From NCBI GenBank assembly GCA_013368325.1, contig JAACJK010000093.1, positions 1-17,690 on the forward strand: 17,690 nucleotides of DNA. Reading direction: 5' to 3'. Source of the stretch: Ephemerocybe angulata. Lineage: Eukaryota > Basidiomycota > Agaricomycetes > Agaricales > Psathyrellaceae. Both the position numbers and the translations under genes were made by a program. Each line of letters begins with the position of its first letter. Positions within the stretch are counted from its first letter, which is position 1. The notes beneath the pieces are model-generated. The model made no database searches. It saw only the letters and a list, made by a program, of their open reading frames with translations, and was not told the origin of the DNA. Of this stretch, positions 17,146 through 17,690 are shown piece by piece.

Positions 17146-17690
17146 GATTTGTTTAATTATCCTTAAGGGAAGAGATCGAAATTAGAGAAATGGGATTTAA
17201 ATGATAGTGAGAGTATTTTAGAGAGTTGTTTATTTTTTAAAATAAAAATAAACGGGTAGGTACGGACTAAGTCCTGCCCTACATTTTTTATTTAACAAGG
17301 CATATTTAGTCTCATGCTAGTATCTTAACAGGGTCATGTATAAAAGTTTTGAAGATCTTTCATAAACGTTTTTTGTATTTTTTGACAAAAATTTAATACG
17401 TTTTATTTTGAAGAAATAAGAATGGCTGGATCTAAAGGTCAATTATTTAGAAAATAGCAGTAAAATACAAATATGGAGCTATATTACTACTACTAAAAAT
17501 TATTAAATATTATAATTCTTAATTTAGGCTTCCTCCTAAATAGAGTAAATAATATTTGGGCTATGCCCTATATTTAATAATTATGATTCTGATATTGATA
17601 TTGATATATTTTATATCATATTATTTATATTATTGAGAAGAATCCGGAAGTGAAGTGTATAAAGGGTAGGGATTGACGGTATTAGCGTCA
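17146..17690. other. Mirror of the dpo-downstream spacer, ending inside the boundary hairpin
   Basis: No gene is seen. It repeats the hairpins described for 2590-3114, including GGACTAAGTCC (17265-17275) and GGGC-TAT-GCCC (about 17559-17569). It ends with GATTGACG-GTATTAG-CGTCA at 17671-17690, a hairpin lacking its last three bases. Confidence 0.6.

Larger units (their letters stand above)
10169..17690 (-). repeat. Right arm of the giant inverted repeat (about 7.52 kb, runs off the window)
   Basis: This is the reverse complement of 2570-10162, with the same genes now on the plus strand. Disagreement with the left arm is frequent from 10169 to about 16140 (net 68 bases missing) and almost absent from 16141 to 17690 (one missing CTC triplet found). 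This uneven pattern suggests part of the arm was not polished. The arm ends inside the boundary hairpin. Confidence 0.95.

Noticed and set aside
17285..17345. Possible rRNA or gene remnant in the spacer beyond dpo (TAACAGGGTCATG)
   Set aside because: The resemblance to large-subunit rRNA is short and isolated, and no second conserved block or open frame was found.
17422..17457. Short ATG-started peptide MAGSKGQLFRK (mirror near 2803-2838)
   Set aside because: It is only 11 codons, with no recognised family and nothing to show that it is translated, although its composition is less repetitive than the surroundings.

Overview
The window looks like fungal mitochondrial DNA, most likely from a basidiomycete (probably Agaricomycotina). 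It is extremely AT-rich and littered with short palindromic A/T-run repeats. It carries a fungal nad4, a mitochondrial-type small-subunit rRNA, five tRNA species, and a protein-primed family B DNA polymerase (dpo) of the kind carried by linear mitochondrial plasmids. The assignment to basidiomycetes rests on nad4 segments such as [24 protein letters not shown] and YDRTGTR, which match my memory of basidiomycete NAD4. No database search was possible.

Layout. Positions 1-2569 are single copy: a tRNA (67-150, anticodon GCA), a repeat-rich spacer, nad4 (619-2069, + strand, broken by many small indels) and another repeat-rich spacer. From 2570 to the end the window is one giant palindrome. The left arm (2570-10162) and right arm (10169-17690) are reverse complements separated by only 6 bases (AACAGA). 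Read outward from the centre, each arm contains repeat-rich spacer, rns, trnA(UGC), trnW(CCA), trnL(UAA), trnI(GAU), dpo, and a spacer with GC-rich hairpins. The right arm stops at the window end, inside a hairpin whose complete copy lies at 2567-2589.

The arms differ mainly by small length changes, mostly in homopolymers, and the right arm is 71 bases shorter overall. Different dpo indels occur in the two arms, and the copies complement each other. This is what one expects from poorly polished long reads, so many of the broken frames are probably sequencing errors. The palindrome itself may be a fold-back read or assembly artefact, although real inverted duplications next to integrated plasmid genes and nad4 are known in mushroom mitochondria.

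The genes fall into two groups. The rRNA and tRNAs serve mitochondrial translation, and nad4 encodes a proton-pumping subunit of respiratory complex I. The dpo is a selfish or plasmid-derived replication gene. All exonuclease and polymerase motifs are recognisable, and its frame runs through an in-frame UGA that appears to encode Trp. Near its N terminus dpo appears to be split by a 91-base insertion made of the same dispersed repeat modules found in the spacers, flanked by a 7-base direct repeat. No plasmid RNA polymerase gene and no clear plasmid terminal inverted repeats are visible.
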